Assembly (NCBI GenBank): GCA_964626735.1
Contig: CAZVIJ010000028.1
Location: forward strand, 1-23,433
From: CAZVIJ01 sp964626735
GTDB lineage: Bacteria > Patescibacteriota > Dojkabacteria > JAOAGR01
Length of the DNA: 23,433 bases
Direction: 5' to 3'
This document shows, piece by piece, positions 15,906 to 22,707 of the stretch. Each line of letters begins with the position of its first letter. Positions within the stretch are counted from its first letter, which is position 1. The notes under the pieces are model-generated. The model worked only from the letters and a program-made list of their open reading frames with translations. It was not told the DNA's origin and ran no database searches. The translations under genes were made by a program, and so were the position numbers.

Positions 15906-16796
15906 CTATTTAAATTCTGCGACGGTCTTCAGCCGAGTGCATGGTTTCTCAGCTTCGCGTACCGTTATCGAGCTTCTGATGACGTCATACGTACTATTGA
16001 CCATTGCCGGTATCGTTGTCGCCAAATCGTTGGCGAACCAAATTGTCGCCGGATTTTCAATCGAGTATGCGGTACTGACGAGATTCACCGCCTGGCGAAG
16101 CGCCGATTTCGTTACCGCCATCGTTTCGTGATCGCATGGTAGATCGTGAAGGCAAAGCTGTCCTTTAAAGTGCCGATATCTATTTTGGAAGTAACGATCG
16201 AAGTACGCAAACGCTACAAGCGAGCTGACAACGTTAAGGGGGACTTTGTTGTATCGGGCGAGTCTCACCAGATGGTCGAGCGCCAAGAATACGGTCGGCG
16301 AAGCTTGGGGGGCATCAGGATTTCCTACATGCAGGTGGGCGATCTCGCGATCGGATAGGAGGTTGCCTGCCGAATCGATCTTAAACGGCGTAGCTTCTCC
16401 AAATCTTCGAACGACTGCAATACGGTATTCCCGAATCCCGGGGACGAGAGGGTAGTCCACCACGACATCCGGGGTATATTCGTTCGCTCGTAGGACTTTT
16501 CGCGTTGTCGATCGCGGATGGTGTAGCGTATAAGCCATCAGTAATCCGCGTGCAGTCGATTCCACAAAGGAATTTCCGATTTGGCCGCTTACTCCCATAT
16601 CGGGGGAGATATCGTACCAAGTGAACTTGGCATCGATACCATCGGTAGCACCGTCAGGGAAATTGGTTTGTCGGTAACTAACTTCGCGAGTCCAAATATT
16701 TCGAGCGGGTACATTTTCAGTGCCATTCAAATGAACTCGCACCGACTGTTTCAGCTCATGCAAAAAAATACGTTCGTCTTGACTTGGTGCAATCAT
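15906..16796 (-). CDS. Protein of unknown function between sufC and sufB
   Basis: I do not recognise this 296-residue protein. It occupies the place where sufD often lies, between sufC and sufB, but it shows none of the beta-helix motifs shared by SufB and SufD and is much shorter than SufD. It appears soluble. Visible segments include REVSYRQTNFPDG, FTWYDISPDMGVSG, EYTPDVVVDYPLVPG, REIAHLHVGN and a C-terminal helical part, HLVRLARYNKVPLNVVSSLV to SALRQAVNLVST. Cysteines in QLCLHDLPCDHE could bind metal, which is only a suggestion. It starts 40 nt after the sufC stop with a TATAAT box 8 nt before the ATG. A very diverged SufD cannot be fully excluded without a structure prediction. Confidence 0.75.
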   Translation of the reverse strand: MIAPSQDERIFLHELKQSVRVHLNGTENVPARNIWTREVSYRQTNFPDGATDGIDAKFTWYDISPDMGVSGQIGNSFVESTARGLLMAYTLHHPRSTTRKVLRANEYTPDVVVDYPLVPGIREYRIAVVRRFGEATPFKIDSAGNLLSDREIAHLHVGNPDAPQASPTVFLALDHLVRLARYNKVPLNVVSSLVAFAYFDRYFQNRYRHFKGQLCLHDLPCDHETMAVTKSALRQAVNLVSTAYSIENPATIWFANDLATTIPAMVNSTYDVIRSSITVREAEKPCTRLKTVAEFK

Positions 16797-16804
16797 TAGT
16801 TCGC

Positions 16805-16810
16805 ATTATA
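16805..16810 (-). promoter_or_regulatory. -10 box of the 16796 gene
   Basis: A perfect TATAAT on the minus strand ends 8 nt before the ATG at 16796. The predicted leader is 1-2 nt. No clear -35. Confidence 0.5.
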
Positions 16811-16835
16811 CAACCACAATGCGGTTTATATGGGG

Positions 16836-17549
16836 CTACTCCTCGACGATCTGCTCAATTTGCTCGAGGCTCACTTCTACGAATGATTTGTCCCGCAGCT
16901 CGATAATTCTGTTCGGGACGAGCTTTCGGATGAATTCTGGGCTATGTGAGATGACCAGAATTCCCATATCTGATGTATCTGCTTTATGCCTGATCAACCT
17001 GGCGATTCGTTGCGTTGACTTGATATCAAGGCCTGAGTCGACCTCATCTAGGATTGCAATCTTCGGATCGAGGATGAGCATTTGCAGTACTTCAGACTTG
17101 CGTCGCTCTCCACCGGAAAATCCCATATTGGTTGACCGATCGAGAAACGATTCATTGAGACCAACCGATTGGGCCGTTTCCTTGATCGTTTTCCTCAATT
17201 TGAATGTTGAAAGACCGTCAGGGTGGAGAAACTTATAGCTGGTCATAATAAATTCCTGCAGGCTCACGCCTTCTATTTCCGGAGGGGATTGGAACGACAC
17301 GAATAGTCCTGCTTTAGCGACTTCATCGATCGGCAAATCGATAACCTCCTGCCCACCGATAGAAACCGATCCATCCTTTTCGTAACCGGGCAAACCCATT
17401 AAAGAAAGCGCAAACGACGATTTTCCGGCGCCGTTCTCGCCGACGAGGACGACCACCTCATGTGCATCAATCGTGAGACTCGCTTTCTTAAGGATATCCC
17501 GCTGCAGCTCGGTGATTGCAAGCGAGTAATTTTCAATCGTCAAACCCAT
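16836..17549 (-). CDS. sufC: Fe-S cluster assembly ATPase SufC
   Basis: SufC is the ABC-type ATPase that drives conformational change of the SufB scaffold during Fe-S cluster assembly. Counted from the ATG at 17549 it is 237 residues long. Walker A is GENGAGKS (37-44), the Q-loop is SFQSPPEIEGVS (Gln87), the SufC-type signature is FSGGERRKSE (from residue 144), Walker B is IAILDEVDSGLD, and the switch histidine is in ISHSPEF (His202). This set separates SufC from transport ATPases. The start at 17549 fits the family N terminus (LTIENYSL) and follows a TGGTATCAT box by 5 nt. The alternative ATG at 17573 overlaps the upstream stop as ATGA and would allow coupled translation, adding eight residues. 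Confidence 0.95.
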   Translation of the reverse strand: MGLTIENYSLAITELQRDILKKASLTIDAHEVVVLVGENGAGKSSFALSLMGLPGYEKDGSVSIGGQEVIDLPIDEVAKAGLFVSFQSPPEIEGVSLQEFIMTSYKFLHPDGLSTFKLRKTIKETAQSVGLNESFLDRSTNMGFSGGERRKSEVLQMLILDPKIAILDEVDSGLDIKSTQRIARLIRHKADTSDMGILVISHSPEFIRKLVPNRIIELRDKSFVEVSLEQIEQIVEE

Positions 17550-17554
17550 GCAGG

Positions 17555-17563
17555 ATGATACCA
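17555..17563 (-). promoter_or_regulatory. sufC: Extended -10 promoter of sufC
   Basis: TGGTATCAT on the minus strand ends 5 nt before the ATG at 17549, within the beginning of the longer alternative frame. It is the same kind of element as at sufB and the MOSC gene. Confidence 0.45.
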
Positions 17564-17569
17564 TAATTA

Positions 17570-18343
17570 TCATGCGGCTTGAGTCGATTGCATGAGAGGC
17601 TGCGAAATATGCTCGGATATCGATGCCGCAACCGACTCGGCTATCGTGACATACTGTGCAAAAGCCGGTGGCGCAGTTGTAAGCGGAAATTCGGGAAGCA
17701 TGAGGGATCGATGTTCGAGATTAACGAGTCGCGAGTTCAAAGCTTTTTGGAAGAGAGCAGCATGGGCAGAATTCGAATAATCGGAGAAGATGGCAGCAGA
17801 TCTCCTGGATTCGGGAATGGGTATCAAAGCACCTTCACCTGTTTTGCCCCTGACTGATTCTGTTCCGATCGCATAGCCGAGCGGTATGGCGAAATGGGTA
17901 CCGTAATGGTATCCGCAGTCGAGAGCAACTCGTGCAATAGAGGCATGAAAATCTTGGCCGTAGAAGTCCAGTCGGTGAAGAAGATAATCGAATAGGTCGG
18001 GGAAATAGAAAAAGCTCGAAGTGCATCCGTTCTGATATCGGTATTCTTTGAAAAAACGCGAACCTCGTTGGGCTGCGAGCAATTGCGGTGAGTCATTATA
18101 TCTCCCTTCTTCGATCAGATACTCGGATTTCTCCAAGGGTACCAAGTCTAATAATGTCGCAACGAATAGACGGTTAAGCAGATCGCAGATAAATTTGTAC
18201 CTATTCTTGTTTGTGGTGCCTGCCGGATAGGTAAGCTGATCGGGGAAATCAGGAGCAATCGAGAGGGCAACCGCGTGAGCAGTACTGAATCCCTTAAGCT
18301 GCGTCAAGAGAGTACCTGTTTCAAACCTCTTAGGTCGTGGCAT
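17570..18343 (-). CDS. Protein of unknown function upstream of sufC
   Basis: I do not recognise this 257-residue protein. It appears soluble and mainly helical (FICDLLNRLFVATLLDLV; PDLFDYLLHRLDFYG; VTIAESVAASISEHI), with an aromatic-rich middle region. No nucleotide-binding or metal motif is visible; isolated cysteines occur in FICDL, NGCTS and LDCGY. The start at 18343 gives an N terminus MPRPKRFETG; a weak TGATATATC box lies about 13 nt upstream. The stop codon overlaps the longer sufC start as ATGA, which suggests co-transcription and coupled translation with sufC. It is the first gene of a five-gene minus-strand block that includes sufC and sufB. Its role is unknown. Confidence 0.75.
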   Translation of the reverse strand: MPRPKRFETGTLLTQLKGFSTAHAVALSIAPDFPDQLTYPAGTTNKNRYKFICDLLNRLFVATLLDLVPLEKSEYLIEEGRYNDSPQLLAAQRGSRFFKEYRYQNGCTSSFFYFPDLFDYLLHRLDFYGQDFHASIARVALDCGYHYGTHFAIPLGYAIGTESVRGKTGEGALIPIPESRRSAAIFSDYSNSAHAALFQKALNSRLVNLEHRSLMLPEFPLTTAPPAFAQYVTIAESVAASISEHISQPLMQSTQAA

Positions 18344-18560
18344 GTATGATCTTTACGATATATCAAAAAAATTGACGAGTAAAGAAGCTAGAATCAGGTC
18401 TTGAGAAGTCTTCCAGTAGTTGGGAATTCAGTAATATAGAGTTACTACTAATAGATGCTTCCCAGTTTTATGTGTTATAATGCGGGTCTTAGTTATTTTG
18501 GCGAGGTAGGGCTTAGGTTTAATATTATAAATTTGCTAAAATTCTAGGATTTACTTATTC
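18344..18560. promoter_or_regulatory. Divergent intergenic region before uvrA
   Basis: This AT-rich stretch of 217 bp separates the suf block from uvrA. Forward -10 candidates are TATAAT at 18476-18481 and the extended TGCTAAAAT at 18534-18542; the latter would give a leader of about 12 nt for uvrA. No clear -35 or SOS/LexA-type palindrome was seen. Confidence 0.4.
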
Positions 18561-21542
18561 ATGGAAGAGTACATAAAAGTAAAAGGAGCCAGGGTTCACA
18601 ACCTTAAGAATGTCGATGTCAGCATTCCAAAAAATAAACTCGTGGTTATAACCGGCTTGTCCGGTTCCGGCAAATCCTCGCTCGCATTCGATACCATTTA
18701 TGCAGAAGGCCAGAGGCGGTATGTCGAATCGCTATCGGCGTACGCGCGGCAATTCTTGGGGCTCATGGAAAAACCTGACGTCGATTCCATTGAAGGGTTG
18801 TCGCCGGCTATCTCGATCGACCAAAAATCCGCCTCTTCCAACCCTCGCTCGACCGTCGGCACAATAACGGAAATTTACGACTACCTTAGGCTGCTTTTTG
18901 CCCGGGTCGGCACTTCATTCTGCTATTTGTGCGGACGCCCGATCGAATCGCAGACGGTCCAGGAAATTGTCGACCGTATCCTTGCGCTCCCGAAACAATA
19001 CGGCGAATCTTCAATGCGCGTGCTTGTCCTTTCACCCGTCGTAAAAGACAGGAAAGGCGAATACGAAGATCTGTTCATGAACCTGTCGAATAAAGGCTTC
19101 GCCCGCGTCCGTGTCGATGGGGAGATCCGTAACCTCGAGGAAGAAATCAAGCTCGACAAGCAAAAGAAACACAAAATAGAGATTGTCGTAGACCGTCTCT
19201 CGATCAACGATTACGAGAAGCTTACCCAAGACGAGAAGGCCGCAGCAAGCTCAGGAGAAAGCGCCGGCCTCGATGAAGAGTTTAAGTCGTTTAGGCAGCG
19301 TCTTACCGACTCTGTCGAGACATCGCTCAATTACGGCGAAGGCGAAATTATCGTCAACCTGTTCGACCAGCAGAAAGACATTCTTTTTTCCGAGAACCTC
19401 GTCTGCAAGCATGACGGTATCTCGTACCCCATGATCGAGCCGCATACGTTCTCGTTCAATTCGCCTCACGGAGCATGTACGCGCTGCAATGGGCTCGGGC
19501 ATATCCGCGAAATCGACGAGCGTGAAATCTACAACGGCAATTTGACCATCGCTGAAGGCGGTATCTTCCCGTGGGCACGTTCGGTCGACCCTGATTCTTG
19601 GTACATGAAGCAGTTGCAGGCTTTGGCGGACCAAATGGGGTTCAGCCTTAAGACCAAACTGAAGAACCTGAAGCCTGAGGAACTCGATGCCATACTTCAC
19701 GGATCCGACGTAAAAATCAAGATGAAGCTTGAAGGCGGTAAGTTCTCGGGTACGTACGACTCCACCTTTGAAGGCGTTATCCCGAATCTCGAAAGGCGGT
19801 ACCGCGAAACCGAATCCGAGCACGTGAGGAAAGATATCGAAAAATATATGGTCGTAAAGACCTGCCCCGAATGCGGAGGATCGCGGTTGAGGCGTGAAGC
19901 CCTTGCAGTTCGCGTTGGAGGCAAGAATATCGTCGAAGTAACCCAAATGAATATCCAAGACTGCAAATCTTGGATGAAGACGGTTTACGAGATGGATAAC
20001 GAAGTGCGTAACTTCGAAATCGACGGCGAAAAGTTCGTAGAAGGAATATCTCTATCAGCTCAGCAAAAAGAGATCGCTAAGCTTATCGTTAAGGAAATAA
20101 CGAACCGTCTCGATTTCCTTATTGCGGTAGGCTTAAGCTACCTTACCCTCAATAGGACGGCGCGAACGCTTTCCGGAGGAGAGGCGCAGCGTATCCGGTT
20201 GGCTTCGCAAATCGGTTCAGGGCTTTCGGGAGTGCTGTACGTGCTCGATGAACCTTCGATCGGACTGCACCAGCGCGACAACACCCGACTGATCGAAACG
20301 CTGAAACATCTGCGAGGGTTAGGAAATACGGTGCTTGTCGTCGAGCACGATGAGGAAACTATGCGAGAGTCTGATTGGCTTATCGACATGGGAGTGGGGG
20401 CAGGAATCAACGGTGGCAACGTTATCGCTGAAGGAAATCCGGCGGACTTCTTGAGCAACAAATTTTCAATTACGGCTCCGTACCTCAATAAGGAAAAAGT
20501 TGTAGGCGAAAATTATCTCCATACGAAAAAGAAGAAACGCGTCCTCAACTCCAAAAGCATAAAGATAAAAGGAGCCAAGCAAAATAACCTAAAGGACGTA
20601 ACGGTCAACTTCCCCCTCGGCAAATTCATTTGCGTCACGGGAGTAAGCGGATCGGGAAAGTCTACGCTCGTCAACGACATTCTCTACAAGTACCTGCATA
20701 ACCACTTCTACAAAACCAACAAGAAAGTAGGCGAGTTCGAATCGATCGAAGGTATCGAGGAGATCGACAAGGTTATCAATATCGACCAGACGCCGATCGG
20801 CAAAACACCCCGCTCCAATCCTGCGACATACACCGGTTTCTTCGCCGACATCCGTTCGGTGTTTGCGAATACGAACGAAGCGAAGCTACGGGGGTACGGT
20901 CCGGGGCGATTCTCGTTCAACGTGAAAGGCGGACGGTGCGAGGAATGCAAAGGCGACGGGTTGCTGAAAATAGAAATGCAGTTCTTGCCCGACGTATATG
21001 TCACCTGCGAAGCATGCGGTGGGAAACGGTACAACCGCGAAACGCTCGAAATCCAATTCAAGGGCAGCAACATCCATGAAGTTTTAGAGATGACGGTCGA
21101 TCAAGGAATCGAATTCTTCGAGAATGTACCGAGGATACACCGTTTCCTAGAGCTGCTCCAGGAAGTCGGTCTCGGCTACATCAAGTTGGGCCAGCCTTCC
21201 ACGACGCTTTCCGGAGGCGAATCGCAAAGAATCAAGCTCGCAACCGAGCTGGCAAAACGTTCAACCGGAAAGACGCTGTACATCTTGGACGAACCTACCA
21301 CCGGACTGCACTTTGCCGACGTCGACAAGCTGCTCAGCGTACTTCATCAGCTCGTCGAGAAGGGAAATACGATGATCATTATCGAGCACAATCTTGATGT
21401 AATAAAGACGGCCGATTGGATTATCGATCTTGGACCTGAAGGCGGAACCGGAGGAGGAGAGATCGTTGCTATCGGAACGGTACCGGATATCATCGACTCG
21501 AAGGAAAGCTGGACGGGAAAATATCTTAAGGACGTCGTATAG
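18561..21542 (+). CDS. uvrA: Excinuclease ABC subunit A (UvrA)
   Basis: UvrA recognises damaged DNA and loads UvrB in nucleotide excision repair; it is a cytoplasmic dimer with two ABC ATPase modules. The 993 residues are slightly more than usual. The first module has Walker A GLSGSGKSS, GQRRYVESLSAYARQFL and DQKSASSNPRSTVGT; the second has GVSGSGKST (around residue 695) and DQTPIGKTPRSNPATYTG. Signatures TLSGGEAQRIRLA and TLSGGESQRIKLA and Walker B VLDEPSIGLH and ILDEPTTGLH are intact. The C-terminal zinc motif (CEEC 793-796, CEAC 816-819) is complete. The first zinc motif is altered: Cys282 is followed by KHD instead of the usual x-x-Cys, while Cys306 and Cys309 are kept. No Shine-Dalgarno is clear. 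A small membrane protein gene starts 1 nt after the stop. Confidence 0.97.
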   Translation: MEEYIKVKGARVHNLKNVDVSIPKNKLVVITGLSGSGKSSLAFDTIYAEGQRRYVESLSAYARQFLGLMEKPDVDSIEGLSPAISIDQKSASSNPRSTVGTITEIYDYLRLLFARVGTSFCYLCGRPIESQTVQEIVDRILALPKQYGESSMRVLVLSPVVKDRKGEYEDLFMNLSNKGFARVRVDGEIRNLEEEIKLDKQKKHKIEIVVDRLSINDYEKLTQDEKAAASSGESAGLDEEFKSFRQRLTDSVETSLNYGEGEIIVNLFDQQKDILFSENLVCKHDGISYPMIEPHTFSFNSPHGACTRCNGLGHIREIDEREIYNGNLTIAEGGIFPWARSVDPDSWYMKQLQALADQMGFSLKTKLKNLKPEELDAILHGSDVKIKMKLEGGKFSGTYDSTFEGVIPNLERRYRETESEHVRKDIEKYMVVKTCPECGGSRLRREALAVRVGGKNIVEVTQMNIQDCKSWMKTVYEMDNEVRNFEIDGEKFVEGISLSAQQKEIAKLIVKEITNRLDFLIAVGLSYLTLNRTARTLSGGEAQRIRLASQIGSGLSGVLYVLDEPSIGLHQRDNTRLIETLKHLRGLGNTVLVVEHDEETMRESDWLIDMGVGAGINGGNVIAEGNPADFLSNKFSITAPYLNKEKVVGENYLHTKKKKRVLNSKSIKIKGAKQNNLKDVTVNFPLGKFICVTGVSGSGKSTLVNDILYKYLHNHFYKTNKKVGEFESIEGIEEIDKVINIDQTPIGKTPRSNPATYTGFFADIRSVFANTNEAKLRGYGPGRFSFNVKGGRCEECKGDGLLKIEMQFLPDVYVTCEACGGKRYNRETLEIQFKGSNIHEVLEMTVDQGIEFFENVPRIHRFLELLQEVGLGYIKLGQPSTTLSGGESQRIKLATELAKRSTGKTLYILDEPTTGLHFADVDKLLSVLHQLVEKGNTMIIIEHNLDVIKTADWIIDLGPEGGTGGGEIVAIGTVPDIIDSKESWTGKYLKDVV

Positions 21543-21543
21543 C

Positions 21544-21828
21544 ATGCAATCTCCCGATCACGATTACTATGCCAAGACGAGCACGAGCCACGGCCTTCGA
21601 GCACACATCGTCTCGGATATCTTTCGCTCGGTGAAGATTGGCTTTTGCCTTACCGGTTATAGCTTTGTATCGACGACGATTGTGGAGTCAGCTTTTTGGG
21701 GTTTCTCCTTTCAAACGGTACGCGACGCATTCGTCATCAACGGCACGTATGTCGCGCTGCCTGTTACGGTTCTCGTCTTTTCCGCCTTGACGGTGAGAAA
21801 CATTATGCGCGAGTCCCGCCGTCCGTAA
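21544..21828 (+). CDS. Small membrane protein of unknown function (copy 1)
   Basis: This 94-residue protein starts 1 nt after the uvrA stop and is probably co-transcribed with it. It has an N-terminal soluble part (HDYYAKTSTSHGLRAH) and two membrane helices, roughly GFCLTGYSFVSTTIV and YVALPVTVLVFSALTV, with a basic C-terminal end. The N-terminal 29 residues align without gaps to the next gene: HDYY, GL, H, D, SV and IG fall at the same places. The two are thus probably diverged tandem copies. No known family is recognised. A longer frame from 21430 lies inside uvrA and is rejected. Confidence 0.7.
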   Translation: MQSPDHDYYAKTSTSHGLRAHIVSDIFRSVKIGFCLTGYSFVSTTIVESAFWGFSFQTVRDAFVINGTYVALPVTVLVFSALTVRNIMRESRRP

Positions 21829-21835
21829 CGTCTAA

Positions 21836-21844
21836 TGCTATAAT
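21836..21844 (+). promoter_or_regulatory. Extended -10 promoter of the 21853 gene
   Basis: TGCTATAAT ends 8 nt before the ATG at 21853, predicting a leader of about 2 nt. No -35 was seen, as is usual for extended -10 promoters. Confidence 0.6.
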
Positions 21845-21852
21845 CCAACGCT

Positions 21853-22152
21853 ATGGGGTTTCATGACTATTACGAGATCACTGCCGACGATGTAGGACTT
21901 ATCAATCACGTCGCTGTCGACGTTCGGGATTCGGTTATGATCGGCACCTCGGTATTCATAACAACTTTTGCCATTACGCTAATGGCTAAAGTGCTTCTTA
22001 ACCTTCCGATTCCTCCCCTAGAAATTATTCCGCAGACATTCATGTACGGATGCAAGATTGGATTGGGAACCGGCGAGCTGATGCTCGCTGCGAAGATGCT
22101 GAGCAATATACATAAGGAAGTGTACCGGCCTTTCGATAACCCCATTTTCTGA
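21853..22152 (+). CDS. Small membrane protein of unknown function (copy 2)
   Basis: This 99-residue protein resembles the preceding one in size and plan: a short N-terminal region starting MGFHDYYEITADDVGL, then hydrophobic segments near SVMIGTSVFITTFAITLMA and FMYGCKIGLGTGELMLAAK, and a charged C terminus. Alignment of the first 29 residues with the preceding protein gives about 11 identities without gaps. It has its own extended -10 box. The family is not recognised and no function is proposed. Confidence 0.7.
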   Translation: MGFHDYYEITADDVGLINHVAVDVRDSVMIGTSVFITTFAITLMAKVLLNLPIPPLEIIPQTFMYGCKIGLGTGELMLAAKMLSNIHKEVYRPFDNPIF

Positions 22153-22210
22153 TAACCAAACGTGCGCATATATTCTTTCAACCTTGCTGCCATGCACTTT
22201 ATATCTTGTG

Positions 22211-22239
22211 TTGCAACACTATTGAAATTTCCGTACACT
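22211..22239 (+). promoter_or_regulatory. mraZ: Promoter of mraZ
   Basis: TTGCAA (22211-22216) is followed after exactly 17 nt by TACACT (22234-22239). The predicted transcription start is near 22246, inside the first repeat of the MraZ operator. Together with the operator it fills most of the 120-bp gap before mraZ. Confidence 0.6.
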
Positions 22240-22243
22240 GTAA

Positions 22244-22269
22244 TGGTGATGAGTGGTGAATGATGGTGA
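22244..22269 (+). promoter_or_regulatory. mraZ: MraZ operator: three TGGTGA repeats
   Basis: TGGTGA occurs at 22244, 22254 and 22264, exactly 10 bp apart, so all repeats face the same side of the helix. MraZ is known to bind short G-rich direct repeats with this period before its own gene. The last repeat ends 3 nt before the mraZ ATG and its GGTGA could also serve as a ribosome-binding site. Confidence 0.8.
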
Positions 22270-22272
22270 AAT

Positions 22273-22707
22273 ATGTTGATCGGCGAATTCGAAACCAAGG
22301 TGACGGACAAAAATCGTGTAGCGTTGCCGAAAAAGTTTCGAGACGAGTTAGGTGAAAACCTGATTGTGATGCAAGGTTATGAAGGTTGCATGATATTGGT
22401 CGATGAAGCTCGTTTCCATGCTCTTACAAAAGAAATAGTAGACGCACAATTCGTGCAAGACGCAGTACGCGATACCACGCGGTTTCTCGTTGGCTCTGCC
22501 CATGAGATCAGCTTGGATAAGCAAGGGAGATTTGTACTGCCCCAATCTCTCAAGTCCTTTTCGAACGTAGAAGAGGACGTGGTTTTCTTGGGACTTATGC
22601 GATGGGTTGAAATCTGGTCGAAAGACAAATGGCTTGCAAGAAAAAGCCTGATAAGTGAAAATGCTGAAGATATTGCCAGGAAACTGGAAGATTTGAAGCA
22701 CTCATGA
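22273..22707 (+). CDS. mraZ: Division/cell wall cluster transcriptional regulator MraZ
   Basis: MraZ is a DNA-binding regulator of the division and cell wall (dcw) cluster and commonly represses its own promoter. The 144-residue protein contains two AbrB-like SpoVT motifs: GEFETKVTDKNRVALPKKFR at the N terminus and EISLDKQGRFVLPQSL in the middle, each with the conserved D-x-x-x-R. It ends with WVEIWSKDKW and a helical tail, as in the family. The start at 22273 is the standard MLIGE-type N terminus. The stop TGA overlaps the rsmH start as ATGA, the classical mraZ-rsmH arrangement. Three TGGTGA repeats just upstream are the likely autoregulatory site. Confidence 0.96.
   Translation: MLIGEFETKVTDKNRVALPKKFRDELGENLIVMQGYEGCMILVDEARFHALTKEIVDAQFVQDAVRDTTRFLVGSAHEISLDKQGRFVLPQSLKSFSNVEEDVVFLGLMRWVEIWSKDKWLARKSLISENAEDIARKLEDLKHS

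Noticed and set aside
15906..16796. Calling this gene sufD by position
   Set aside because: No SufD motifs or length are visible, so position alone is not enough.
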